NCBI GenBank assembly: GCA_028867035.1 | Contig: JAGWHB010000003.1 | Span: 54,861 to 118,860, forward strand | Reading direction: 5' to 3' | Source of the DNA: Nitrososphaerota archaeon | Lineage (GTDB): Archaea; Thermoproteota; Nitrososphaeria; Nitrososphaerales; Gagatemarchaeaceae | Length of the DNA: 64,000 nt | Shown: piece after piece, positions 36,337 through 45,149 of the stretch | Layout of the letters: every line of letters begins with the position of its first letter | Numbering within the stretch: position 1 is the stretch's first letter | The notes under the pieces: model-generated | Database searches by the model: none | What the model was told of the DNA's origin: nothing | Seen by the model: the letters and a program-made list of their open reading frames with translations, nothing else | Position numbers and translations under genes: made by a program

Positions 36337-36877
36337 TCGCCTTCGCCTCCTGCTTGGCCGCTTTCTGCGCCAATTCAACCTTTACCATGCTCGGCCTCAA
36401 AAGCTGGCCCCTGAAGGTGAATCCCGCCCTCACTTCTTCGACCACCTTGTCCGCCCCAGGCGACGTCCCCTGCACCTTTTCGACGGCCTCATGCATGGAC
36501 GGGTCGAAGGGCCTCCCCACCGAGTCGATGCGCTCCACCCCGACCGACTGAAGGGCTGACCCGAGGTTCCTCCGGACCATGGCGATCCCCTCACTGAGCT
36601 CTCCATCCACACGTCCTCCTTGGGCGTGCTTTACCGCCAGGTCAAGCTCGTCCTGAACCACCAGCATCTTGACGGCGAGGCTCCTGGCCAGCGACTCGCC
36701 TGCCTCCTTCAACTCCTTGTCCATCCTCTTCCTGAGGTTCTCGAGGTCCGACTGCGCGTACTTCAAGCGGGTGAGGAGCTCCCCGTTCAGCTTCCTCTCG
36801 TGCGCAAGCTCCCTCTTCAGGGTCTCCACTATCACTTCAGGAGCGTCTCCGGTTCCGTGGTCTTCATCCGATTCCAA
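36329..36877 (-). CDS. grpE: Nucleotide exchange factor GrpE
   Basis: 182 residues. A long helical N-terminal coiled coil ([38 protein letters not shown]) precedes the compact beta domain with the hallmark [19 protein letters not shown] and [13 protein letters not shown]. It releases ADP from DnaK. First gene of the chaperone operon, divergent from rio1 with 82 bp between the starts. Confidence 0.92.
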   Translation of the reverse strand: MESDEDHGTGDAPEVIVETLKRELAHERKLNGELLTRLKYAQSDLENLRKRMDKELKEAGESLARSLAVKMLVVQDELDLAVKHAQGGRVDGELSEGIAMVRRNLGSALQSVGVERIDSVGRPFDPSMHEAVEKVQGTSPGADKVVEEVRAGFTFRGQLLRPSMVKVELAQKAAKQEAKANE

Positions 36878-36930
36878 TCAAATTCACTTCAATGGGGACG
36901 GCAGGAGTTTTTGGCGCCCCTGCTCCAATC

Positions 36931-36940
36931 TATAAAAATT
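36931..36940 (+). promoter_or_regulatory. TATA box for rio1
   Basis: TATAAAAATT lies 20-29 bp before the GTG start of rio1, the expected spacing for a leaderless archaeal transcript. Confidence 0.5.
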
Positions 36941-36959
36941 TCCTCGGTATGGGTGTCGG

Positions 36960-37763
36960 GTGGCCGAGTCAGACGAGGGGTCAAATGAGTCAGATGAGTC
37001 GGACGAATCCAGCAAGATGAGAGAGAAGCTCCTGCGCTCGGAGCGAGACAACAGATACCTTCGGAAAGACTCGGACCAGAGGAAGGTGCTGGAGGAGGTC
37101 TTCGACAGGTCCACCCTCCTGGCCGTCGAGGCGCTGATAGCAAGGAAGGACCTGCGAGAGCTGTACGGGGTGGTCAACTCCGGGAAGGAGGCCCGGGTCT
37201 ACTACGGACTCGACGGTGAGGGCATCCCCGTAGCGGTAAAGATCTACCTCATCTCTGCCTCGGACTTCCGCAAGCGCATGGGCTACATCGCGGGAGACAG
37301 GAGGTTCGGGAAGCTCCCGTCCGGGTCCAGGGACACCATCTACCTCTGGACGAGAAAGGAATTCAAGAATCTACAGCTGGCAGATTACGCGGGAGTCAGG
37401 GTGCCCAAGCCGCACGCATTCCTGAAGAACATACTCGTCATGGAGTACATCGGGGCCCCCCCGCAACCCGCCCCCACCTTCGCCGAATCAGAGGTCGATG
37501 ACGAGGACTACGAATGGTCCTTCAAGACCATACGCGCTCTCTGGAAGAAGGCAAAGATGGTGCACGCGGACCTCTCCGAGTTCAACGTTTTCAAGACGGC
37601 CAAAGGGCCCGTCCTCTTCGACATGGGGTCTGCGGTCCTCTCATCCCACCCTCAGGCGGAGGACTACCTACGGAGGGACGTGGCCAACATGGTCAGGTTC
37701 TTTAGGAAGCGCGGCATCACCGGCAAAGACTCTGACGAGTGGTTGGGAGAGATCTTGAAATGA
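36960..37763 (+). CDS. rio1: Rio1-family serine protein kinase
   Basis: 267 residues from GTG. An acidic Ser/Asp-rich N-terminus (ESDEGSNESDESDESS) is followed by the RIO fold: GVVNSGKEARVYYG (nucleotide loop), VAVKIYLISASDF with the ATP-binding Lys, catalytic VHADLSEFN and metal-binding LFDMGSAV. Rio1 acts in late 40S/30S ribosome maturation. Its stop overlaps the start of the KH gene (ATGA), itself a partner in the same process. Confidence 0.93.
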   Translation: MAESDEGSNESDESDESSKMREKLLRSERDNRYLRKDSDQRKVLEEVFDRSTLLAVEALIARKDLRELYGVVNSGKEARVYYGLDGEGIPVAVKIYLISASDFRKRMGYIAGDRRFGKLPSGSRDTIYLWTRKEFKNLQLADYAGVRVPKPHAFLKNILVMEYIGAPPQPAPTFAESEVDDEDYEWSFKTIRALWKKAKMVHADLSEFNVFKTAKGPVLFDMGSAVLSSHPQAEDYLRRDVANMVRFFRKRGITGKDSDEWLGEILK

Positions 37764-38359
37764 GCTTCGAGCAGGTTGTCCGGATACCGGTAGAACGCGT
37801 GGGCGCGGTCATCGGTAAGGAGGGGGCCACGAAGAGATTCCTGGAGGAGGAGATGGGGGTCAAGCTCAGCGTCGACAGCAAGGAGGGGATCGTCACGGTC
37901 AGGGCTGAATCAGCCCACAAGACAGATCCGTTCTCAGCCACGCGAGTCGTCGAGGCGATAGGGAGGGGATTCTCCCCCCAGAGGGCGAGAAGGCTCCTGG
38001 ACGAAGGGACTGCTCTGGAGCTCATAGATCTCCGCGACTACGCGGGGAAGAGCGTCAACTCCCTGGAGAGAATAAGAGGGCGTATCATCGGACTCAAAGG
38101 GAAGTCCAGGCGCGTGATAGAGGAGCTCACCGGGTGCCACCTTTCGGTCTACGGCAGGACGGTCGCGATCATCGGGGACGCCGTCGAGGTGCAGCTTGCT
38201 TCTGACGCAGTGAAGTCCCTCGCCACCGGGAGCCAGCACAAGACCGTCTATAACACGCTGCAGAAGGCAAGGTCCAAGCGCAAGATGGAGAGGATGTTCC
38301 TCTGGGAAGGCACTTCACCTGAGAATATCGAGGAGAAATTGCAAAAACTTGAGCGCTAG
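37760..38359 (+). CDS. Dim2/Pno1-like KH-domain protein
   Basis: 199 residues from ATG 37760, overlapping the rio1 stop by 4 bp. Two KH domains: the first with VGAVIGKEGATKRFLEEEMG, the second with GRIIGLKGKSRRVIEELTG (both GxxG). The C-terminus AGSQ-like ATGSQHKTVYNTLQKARSKRK matches the aDim2p/Pno1 family, which binds the 3' end of small-subunit rRNA and aIF2-alpha during ribosome maturation. The pairing with rio1 supports this. Confidence 0.9.
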   Translation: MSFEQVVRIPVERVGAVIGKEGATKRFLEEEMGVKLSVDSKEGIVTVRAESAHKTDPFSATRVVEAIGRGFSPQRARRLLDEGTALELIDLRDYAGKSVNSLERIRGRIIGLKGKSRRVIEELTGCHLSVYGRTVAIIGDAVEVQLASDAVKSLATGSQHKTVYNTLQKARSKRKMERMFLWEGTSPENIEEKLQKLER

Positions 38360-38474
38360 CATATATCCGGTTCACATCGATACCTGCGGGGCGGGGCCCA
38401 GGTTCCGGACAAAAAGGAAATAATTCGATTGGGAAATACATTACTGACGGCCGACCTGAAGGAGGTGGTGCATC

Positions 38475-40104
38475 CTGAGTAGCAAGACGACCTTCGCGGA
38501 GATTTCGCCCTCAGAATTCTTTCTACCGTAACCGCGACCTCGCCGGCTTCACCAACCCGGCCCGCGCCCTCTACATGGCGGTGCGCGAGCTTGTGGAGAA
38601 CAGTTTCGACGCTGCCGAGTTGGCAGGAACCCTTCCTGAAGTGTACGTGAGGATTGTTGCCGAGAACCCGAATCCAGAGATCCCCGACCCCAAGCCCTAC
38701 CGTCTGGCGGTGACCGACAACGGACCCGGCGTGGCCCCTCAGCACGTCCCGAGCGCCTTCGGCAAAGTCTTCTACGGGTCCAAGTATGTCCTTAGACAGT
38801 CGCGAGGGATGTTCGGCCTAGGGGGGACCATGGCCATCCTCTACGGCCAGATAACAACAAACAGGCCTGTCACGATCACGACCTCTCCGGACGGGAAGAG
38901 GAAGTACGGTTTCCAGATGATGATAGACATCGGTGAGAACAGGCCCATGGTCCTCAAGCGTTTCAACAGCGACGCCAACGGGACCACGGGGACCAGGGTC
39001 GAGATGATCCTCGAAGGAGACTACCTGCGCTCTTCCCAGAAGATAGCCGACTACTTCAAACAGACTGCGATGGTCGCCAGCTACGCCAACCTGACATTCG
39101 TGGACCCCGTCGGCCAGGTGACGTTCTACGAGAGGGCGACGACCTTGATGCCACCCGCGCCCAAGGAGACGCTCCCTCACCCCTACGGGGTCGACGTCGA
39201 GGCGTTCAAGCGCATCGTCAAGCTCTCTGAGGAGCACGACATGAAGTCCTTCATGGTCACACACTTCCACAGGGTCGGAGACAAGATCGCCACGAAGTTC
39301 CTGGAGTTCGCCGGGGTCAGCCCGAAGCTCCCGCCGAAGCGGCTCAACACCAACCAGATTGTGGCCCTCGTCGACGCCCTCCAGCGCTTCCCTGACTTCC
39401 TTCAGCCCGACGCCGCCGTGCTCTCCCCCATCGGCGAAGAAATCCTGCTCGCAGGCATCAGAAAGGAGTTGAACCCCGAATTCTCAACCGTCGTCATGCG
39501 CCCCCCCTCATCCTACTCAGGGTTCCCTTTCCTGGTCGAGGTGGGGGTCGCCTATGGAGGCAAGGTCCTTCAGCCGGGGGTCAAGCTCTTCAGGTTCGCA
39601 AACCGCATCCCGCTCCTCTACGACGAGAGCAGCGACGTCAGCTTCGAGGTCCTCAATGAGGAGGTGGATTGGCGCAGATACCACGTCCCCCAGGACGCGC
39701 CGGTGGGAGTGATCACCCACATCGCGAGCACCAGGATCCCGTACAAGACGGTGGGGAAGGAGTACATCGCAGATAGGCCCGAGATCCAGAGGGAGATCAG
39801 GAACGCGGTGAGAGAGGCCCTCAGGAGGCTGGGCATCTTCCTCTCAAAGAAGGGGAGCATGGAAGCGGTCCAGAGGAAGATGAACATATACGGGAAGTAC
39901 CTTCCTCTGATAGCGAAGTTCTCGACCGAGCTCGCAGGGAAGAAGGACCTCCCCAACTACCGGAGGCTCATCGGGGAGGGGGGCGAAGTCGTGGAAGAGA
40001 ACGAGGCGGCGCAGGCGGAGGGCGAATCAGCCGGAGCGGAGATAGAAAATGGCGACCAAGAAGAAATCGGCCAAAAAACAATCGACGAGTACGGCCGAAG
40101 CTAG
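38475..40104 (+). CDS. top6B: DNA topoisomerase VI subunit B, apparent +1 frameshift and CTG start
   Basis: GHKL ATPase subunit. The clear frame begins FYRNRDLAGFTNPARALYMAVRELVENSFDAAEL (Bergerat N-box ENSFDA) with DNGPGV and FGLGGTM nucleotide-lid motifs, then the S13-like and transducer domains. The N-terminus is in another frame: SSKTTFAEISPSEFF, joined by one extra T in the run at 38520-38522. Upstream of it GGAGGT (38461-38466) and an 8-nt spacer precede CTG 38475 (M-SSKTTFAEIS); no ATG/GTG/TTG is in frame. Either a base-call error or a real frameshift. With TopoVI-A it relaxes and decatenates DNA. Overlaps top6A by 56 bp. Confidence 0.88.
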
Positions 40105-42748
40105 GCAGAGCGCGGCCCAGGGGCTCCTCCGGGGCCTCGGCGGGAGCGTCTACGCCGACCTGGACGACGGCCGGTTCCCCAGCCTGACACTTGCGAGCAG
40201 GTCGGTCCGCAACATAGTCTACGACAAGAAGCTTCAGCAGTTCGTGCTGGGCGCCACGACCGTCAAGAAATCATCCGGGAACATCAAGCACATCCGCCCC
40301 TTCACCCAGCTCGTCTGGCTGGCATATTTCGCCAAGAAGCTGGTGGACGAGAAGCGCACGTCCACACTGAGAGACGTCTTCTACTCGGCGCAGGCTTTCA
40401 ACGTCGAGTTCCAGGACCAGGCGGAGTCCGACGAGCTGATCACTGACCTAGAGGTACTGATGCAGATGGCCCGCGAGGGCATGAACATCTATCCCGAGGA
40501 GAGGAGCGCCATATTCGGGAACATGACCATCGAATACACCGTCCCTGGCTACGAGGGGAAGAGGGCGGACCTCTCAGCGAACCCCGACGGGGTGATGATC
40601 GGACCCGCCCTCACCACCGCGGAATTCGTGGACACGGACGCAGAGATGGTCCTAGCCATAGAGAAGGGGGGCCTCTTCACGAGGTTCACGGAGGAAAGGG
40701 TGCACCAGAAGTACAAGGCCATCTTGATCAACACCGCTGGCCAGCCTCCGAGGTCCACCCGCTACCTCATACGCAGGCTCAACCAGGAGCTGGGCCTGCC
40801 CGTCGGGATATTGTGCGACGCCGACCCGTGGGGTGCTCACATCGCTATGGTGATCAAGAGTGGGTCCGTGCAGAGGGACGAGCCAATCGTGGTCCGGGAC
40901 CAGGGCGGCAAAATTAGCCTTCGAAGCATAGGCGAGTTCGTCGACCAATGCGTAGCCGACTACGGCTACTTCTACGACTCCTATGGGAACGAAGTTTGCG
41001 GCGCAATCCCCTTCGAGACCCTGAGCGTCGGAGAAGACAACAGAGTGAGTTTCCATCCAATGTCCGCCGCAATCCGGCACCACCACACTGGGCCCCTCTT
41101 CCGAATCTCTACAGCGAGCGGAAGGGAGGTCGTGGTGACGCCCAACCACAGCCTCTTTGCCCTGAGGGAGGGGAAGGTCAAGGCAGTCCCGACTACGTCG
41201 CTGACGGCCCGAGACCTCCTTGTGATTCAAAGCAATGCGGCCCTCCCCAGGACGCGACCGGTAGTGATCGATTCGATCAAGGAACTCTTGGCTTTGTCAG
41301 AGGAGATGAGCCTTCCGAAGCTCTACGTCCACGTGGAAGATGAGAAGTCGAAATATCACAACCGCAGAAAGCTAACCACCTTTGGACCGGGACGAAAGCA
41401 GCCCAAGCTCAACAACCACCTCCATTCCTCCTTCGTAAGCTGCAGGAACGGTAAGGCCCCCGACATGCTCCCTGCAAGGATCTGGCTGACGAAGGAGTTA
41501 GCCCGGCTCCTGGGGTACTACATCTCCGAGGGGAGAGTCTCGAAACCGAACGGAGTTCCACGAGTCGTCGAACTTTCCTTCGGCCTCGGTGAGCCGGAGG
41601 TCGTGGAGGACGCCGAATCCTGCATCCGTGCCGTGTTTCCCCGCGCGACCATTCGCAGAGTGGTGGATCTACCGGGCAACGGGGTGACAGTCAGGTTCGG
41701 GGGAACCCCAACCGCTCTACTCTTCCTGAGGCTGTGCGGCACAGGATTCGCGCACAAGCGCATCCCGATGCCGATCCTGTCTGCGAGAAGGGTTCAAGCC
41801 CTGGAGTTCCTCAAGGGATGTTTCGGCGACGGCTACATTACGAACTCAGGCGGGCTTATTTGGAAAATGAAGAACCCCGAGCTGATCACCGACTTGGCGT
41901 ACCTGATGTCATGCAACGGCATAACCCCTTCGATTGGAAGCGACAAGATTTCATTGATCGTCTCTGGGAGCTCGGAAGTCGAGAAGCTGGTGTCAACCGT
42001 TCTACATGATGATGACAGGGCGCTCATAATTTCTCACATCTCGTCGACCAGGCAGAGCTCCTACCTGATGCCGAAAGCCTTCCCAGTCATGTCGAGCGGT
42101 CTCGTCGACCTGAAGCGGGCGATTTGGAAGCACGGGAAACATGATTACGCATCCAAGAACCTCTACAGGAGGATTTGCGAAGTCGTACAATATGGGGTCG
42201 AAGGCGGGACCAACAGAGAACGGGTCGTTGCGGCACTCGGGCATCTCATAGGTTGCGAGCATGACCCTGCTGATCAAGCAACGAGAGCCGCAGCAAGCGC
42301 GTTGCTGAGCCTCGCTGTTAGTGACGTAAGTTTCGACCCCGTTGTCAAAATCGAAGAGACCTCTCCAGCAGACGAATATGTCTACGATGTGTCGGTTCCC
42401 GGAGTTGAACGATTCATCGGCGGGCGCTCAGGGATACTCCTCCATAATTCTGCCAACGCGGCCCACCTGCGGGAGCTAACAACCCCCAACGCGGTATGGC
42501 TTGGAGTTTGGGCAAGTGATATAGTAAAGTACAAGCTCCCTTCGGACAAGCTGACGGAGGTCGACATCAAGAGGCTCTACGAACTAAAAGCCGACCCTCG
42601 ATACACCGAGAAGATGTGGCACGATGAGCTTGAGACCTTCCTCAAAATCAAAAGGAAGAGCGAGCAAGAGGCCTTCGCCCGCTACGGCCTAAGCTACATC
42701 GTCGACAAATACCTCCCTGAAAAGCTTCAGCTCATGAAGAGCGCCTGA
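40049..42748 (+). CDS. top6A: DNA topoisomerase VI subunit A, intein-containing precursor
   Basis: 899 residues; the spliced protein would be ~371, normal for Spo11/TopoVI-A. Catalytic Tyr112 in RDVFYSAQAF of the 5Y-CAP domain; toprim Glu in VLAIEKGGLF and Asp pair D257/D259 in CDADPWG. The protein is interrupted after VIKSG by a 528-residue intein (residues 273-800) and resumes with SANAAHLRE, restoring the conserved toprim-adjacent SG-SANAAHL. The C-terminus LKADPRYTEKMWHDELETFL is typical. Splicing is needed for activity, because the insertion is 14 residues after the toprim DxD. The last gene of the rio1-KH-top6B-top6A run. Confidence 0.94.
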   Translation: MATKKKSAKKQSTSTAEARQSAAQGLLRGLGGSVYADLDDGRFPSLTLASRSVRNIVYDKKLQQFVLGATTVKKSSGNIKHIRPFTQLVWLAYFAKKLVDEKRTSTLRDVFYSAQAFNVEFQDQAESDELITDLEVLMQMAREGMNIYPEERSAIFGNMTIEYTVPGYEGKRADLSANPDGVMIGPALTTAEFVDTDAEMVLAIEKGGLFTRFTEERVHQKYKAILINTAGQPPRSTRYLIRRLNQELGLPVGILCDADPWGAHIAMVIKSGSVQRDEPIVVRDQGGKISLRSIGEFVDQCVADYGYFYDSYGNEVCGAIPFETLSVGEDNRVSFHPMSAAIRHHHTGPLFRISTASGREVVVTPNHSLFALREGKVKAVPTTSLTARDLLVIQSNAALPRTRPVVIDSIKELLALSEEMSLPKLYVHVEDEKSKYHNRRKLTTFGPGRKQPKLNNHLHSSFVSCRNGKAPDMLPARIWLTKELARLLGYYISEGRVSKPNGVPRVVELSFGLGEPEVVEDAESCIRAVFPRATIRRVVDLPGNGVTVRFGGTPTALLFLRLCGTGFAHKRIPMPILSARRVQALEFLKGCFGDGYITNSGGLIWKMKNPELITDLAYLMSCNGITPSIGSDKISLIVSGSSEVEKLVSTVLHDDDRALIISHISSTRQSSYLMPKAFPVMSSGLVDLKRAIWKHGKHDYASKNLYRRICEVVQYGVEGGTNRERVVAALGHLIGCEHDPADQATRAAASALLSLAVSDVSFDPVVKIEETSPADEYVYDVSVPGVERFIGGRSGILLHNSANAAHLRELTTPNAVWLGVWASDIVKYKLPSDKLTEVDIKRLYELKADPRYTEKMWHDELETFLKIKRKSEQEAFARYGLSYIVDKYLPEKLQLMKSA
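40865..42448 (+). mobile_element. Intein with LAGLIDADG endonuclease in TopoVI-A
   Basis: 528 residues. N-terminal splicing block: Ser1 (rather than Cys) in SVQRDEPIVVRDQGGKISL; block B in REVVVTPNHSLFAL (TPNH); the two dodecapeptide motifs LLGYYISEGRV and FLKGCFGDGYI of a DOD endonuclease; C-terminal block F/G in EYVYDVSVPGVERFIGG and LLHN, with terminal Asn followed by extein Ser+1. All motifs for self-splicing and homing look intact. A Ser1/Ser+1 pair implies ester-type chemistry. Confidence 0.9.
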
Positions 42749-42843
42749 GTCTCCGATTACAACCTTCGGCAGCGCCTGCCTTAATCCCCTCACGTTCAAG
42801 GAACTGCTAAAATACCCTGTGCCTTCTGCCTGAAAAACCGGCC

Positions 42844-43053
42844 ATGACATTCACAGCCCAGCAGTCCAGGGTAGACGCTTTGGTCAGGCTCCTCGGCCTC
42901 GTCGTGCTCGGGTTCGGGATTGCGATGCTCTACTTTACATACTCGAACGCCGGTGTGAACGGCATCGCCCCTGAGATAATCACGATAAACTACTCGCTGG
43001 GCGTCCTGCTATCCGTGGTGGGGCTCTTCGCGACTTTCGCGAAGTTCAAGTGA
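42844..43053 (+). CDS. Small two-TM membrane protein
   Basis: 69 residues with two hydrophobic segments (~12-30 and ~47-64) joined by a short loop (YSNAGVNGIAPEI). Unknown function. It overlaps the start of the inositol-phosphate synthase gene by 4 bp (GTGA), so the two are co-translated; a role in inositol lipid or membrane adaptation is only inferred from that. Confidence 0.6.
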   Translation: MTFTAQQSRVDALVRLLGLVVLGFGIAMLYFTYSNAGVNGIAPEIITINYSLGVLLSVVGLFATFAKFK

Positions 43054-44099
43054 CAGATTTGCCAATCAAAGTGGCGCTGGCAGGGGTAGGCAACTGCGCC
43101 TCGGTCTTCGTCCAGGGCCTCAAGTTCTACTCCGGTGACGAGCGCAGGGGTCTCTGGCACCCGAACGTCGCGGGACTCAAGCCCAAAGACATGCAGGTGG
43201 TGGCGGCCTTCGACATAGATTCCCGAAAGGTGGGGCTCGAGCTCCCCAAGGCGATCTTCACCCCCCCAAACGTCGCCAGACGGTATCTGGCCATCCCCAA
43301 AGGAAAGGTAACCGTCCAGCCTGGCATATCGAGATCTGACGTCCCTCCGCATCTGAGCGGGGTCAGGCTCGAAAGGTCGAGCTCCGAAGACGTGTCGAAG
43401 CGACTGGAGGAGTCAGAGGCCGACATCCTCGTGAACATGATCTCTTCCGGCTCGGACTCCTCGTCCGAAGAATACGCCAGGGCCGCTCTGCGCGCAGGGT
43501 GTGGGTTCATCAACTGCACCCCCAGCCTCGTGCTGAAGAACAACAAGCTCGCCGCTGACTTCCAAAAGGGCAAACTCCCGCTGGTGGGGGACGACCTCAT
43601 GAGCCAGTTCGGCGGGACAGTATTCCACAAGGGGCTACTGGGGTTGATGGTCAAGCGCGGCATCAAGGTCGCCAAGAGCTACCAGCTCGACGTGGGCGGA
43701 GGCTCTGAGACACTCAACACCATCGACGAAGGGATCAAGATGGCAAAGAGAGAGGTGAAGACCACTTCCGTGGCGTCGGAGGTCCCTTACAAGTTCGAGA
43801 CCATCGCCGGGACGACCGACTTCGTGGACTACATGGGGAACGACAGGACTAGCTACTTCTGGTTCGAGGGGAGCACGTTCATGGACAGCGGGATATCCGT
43901 CGACGTCTACCTCCGCTCGTCCGACGGTGCGAACGCGGGCAACGTGCTCTTCGACGTGATTAGGGCGACATATCGGTGCATGAAAATCGGCAGGCTGGGG
44001 ACCGTGGGAGAGATCTGCGCCTACGGGTTCAAATCCCCTCCCAAGCCCATGCACTTCGACGAGGCCTACACGAAGTTCGCCGCTCTTTACGTCAAGTAG
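43050..44099 (+). CDS. ino1: Inositol-3-phosphate synthase
   Basis: 349 residues from GTG. NAD-binding VALAGVGNCASVFVQGL, the family segments GDDLMSQFGGTVFHKGLL and SYQLDVGGGSETLNTID, and the C-terminal half with MGNDRTSYFWFEGSTFMDSG match the archaeal/actinobacterial MIPS type. It converts glucose-6-phosphate to inositol-3-phosphate for inositol phospholipids or compatible solutes such as di-inositol-phosphate. Confidence 0.93.
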   Translation: MTDLPIKVALAGVGNCASVFVQGLKFYSGDERRGLWHPNVAGLKPKDMQVVAAFDIDSRKVGLELPKAIFTPPNVARRYLAIPKGKVTVQPGISRSDVPPHLSGVRLERSSSEDVSKRLEESEADILVNMISSGSDSSSEEYARAALRAGCGFINCTPSLVLKNNKLAADFQKGKLPLVGDDLMSQFGGTVFHKGLLGLMVKRGIKVAKSYQLDVGGGSETLNTIDEGIKMAKREVKTTSVASEVPYKFETIAGTTDFVDYMGNDRTSYFWFEGSTFMDSGISVDVYLRSSDGANAGNVLFDVIRATYRCMKIGRLGTVGEICAYGFKSPPKPMHFDEAYTKFAALYVK

Positions 44100-44254
44100 G
44101 GTCCCGACAAGCGGCCCGTCGTTCACGACGGAGACTGCCTGATCCCTGGCTTGGGCTTTTACTGCGGTTTTGCAGCTCTTCATGGTGGCGCTCCACCTGC
44201 TCCTCGGAACCCAGCAGAGTTTGTCTCTCGAAAGCGATAAAGGGGCTGGGGCCG

Positions 44255-45100
44255 TTGCCTGTACTGTTGGCCTCCGCACTGCATCCGAAAAGATACATCG
44301 TCGAAGCCGGTGCCAAGGTTAATCTCGCCAAAATCGACCCGGGCGATATTTCTGGGTTCGAGGGCGACAAGAAGGCTGGCGAGAAGGCCATCGACGCCCT
44401 CATACACAAGCTTGACCCCATGCAGGAGTTACTCTATGCCGAGCACAAGCACAAGATCCTTGTGGTCCTGCAGGGGATGGATTCGTCGGGGAAGGACGGC
44501 ACCATAAGGAGGGTCTTCGAAGGGGTCAATCCGCAGGGGGTCAGGGTGGCACATTTCGGGAAACCATCCGAGGTAGAGCTCGACCACGACTACCTTTGGC
44601 GAGCCCACACCCAAGTCCCTGGAAAAGGGGAAATCGTGATCTTCAATCGCAGTCATTACGAAAGCGTCCTTGTCGAAAGGGTCCACGGCCTGGTCCCGAA
44701 AGAAGTCTGGAACAGGAGGTTCAAGCAGATCGTCGACTTCGAACGCATGCTGGCCGAGGAAGGAGCCACCATACTGAAATTCTTCCTCCACATAAGCAAG
44801 AAAGAACAAGCCAGGAGATTCCAGGAAAGGCTGGACGACCCGACGAAGCAGTGGAAATTCAGTTACCTAGACTACAACGAAAGGTCATTCTGGAAGGAAT
44901 ACACAAGGGCGTATGAAGAAGCCCTTGGAAAGACCAGCTCAGACAACGCACCCTGGTACATAGTCCCCTCCGACCATGCGTGGTTCAGGGACCTCGTGGT
45001 CTCCCATGTCATAGTGAAGTCACTCGAAGATCTTGACATGCACTACCCGAAGCTCAATCCGGCCAAGGCAGAGATGGCCTCAGGCAAGGCGTCCACATAG
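44255..45100 (+). CDS. ppk2: Polyphosphate kinase 2 family protein
   Basis: About 281 residues from TTG 44255 (MPVLLASALHPKRYIVEAG); the longer frame upstream overlaps ino1 out of frame. Walker A VLQGMDSSGKDGTIRRVF, the HFGKPSEVELDHDYLWR region, NRSHYESVLVERVHG, and the lid KEQARRFQERLDDPTKQWKF are PPK2 hallmarks. It transfers phosphate between polyphosphate and nucleotides; class (NDP or NMP) cannot be set by eye. It stands directly upstream of the P-type H+ pump. Confidence 0.92.
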   Translation: MPVLLASALHPKRYIVEAGAKVNLAKIDPGDISGFEGDKKAGEKAIDALIHKLDPMQELLYAEHKHKILVVLQGMDSSGKDGTIRRVFEGVNPQGVRVAHFGKPSEVELDHDYLWRAHTQVPGKGEIVIFNRSHYESVLVERVHGLVPKEVWNRRFKQIVDFERMLAEEGATILKFFLHISKKEQARRFQERLDDPTKQWKFSYLDYNERSFWKEYTRAYEEALGKTSSDNAPWYIVPSDHAWFRDLVVSHVIVKSLEDLDMHYPKLNPAKAEMASGKAST

Positions 45101-45149
45101 AACTCACATCCCGTATTAAGCCAGATTCGAAAGATACCGCGTCCCCGAA

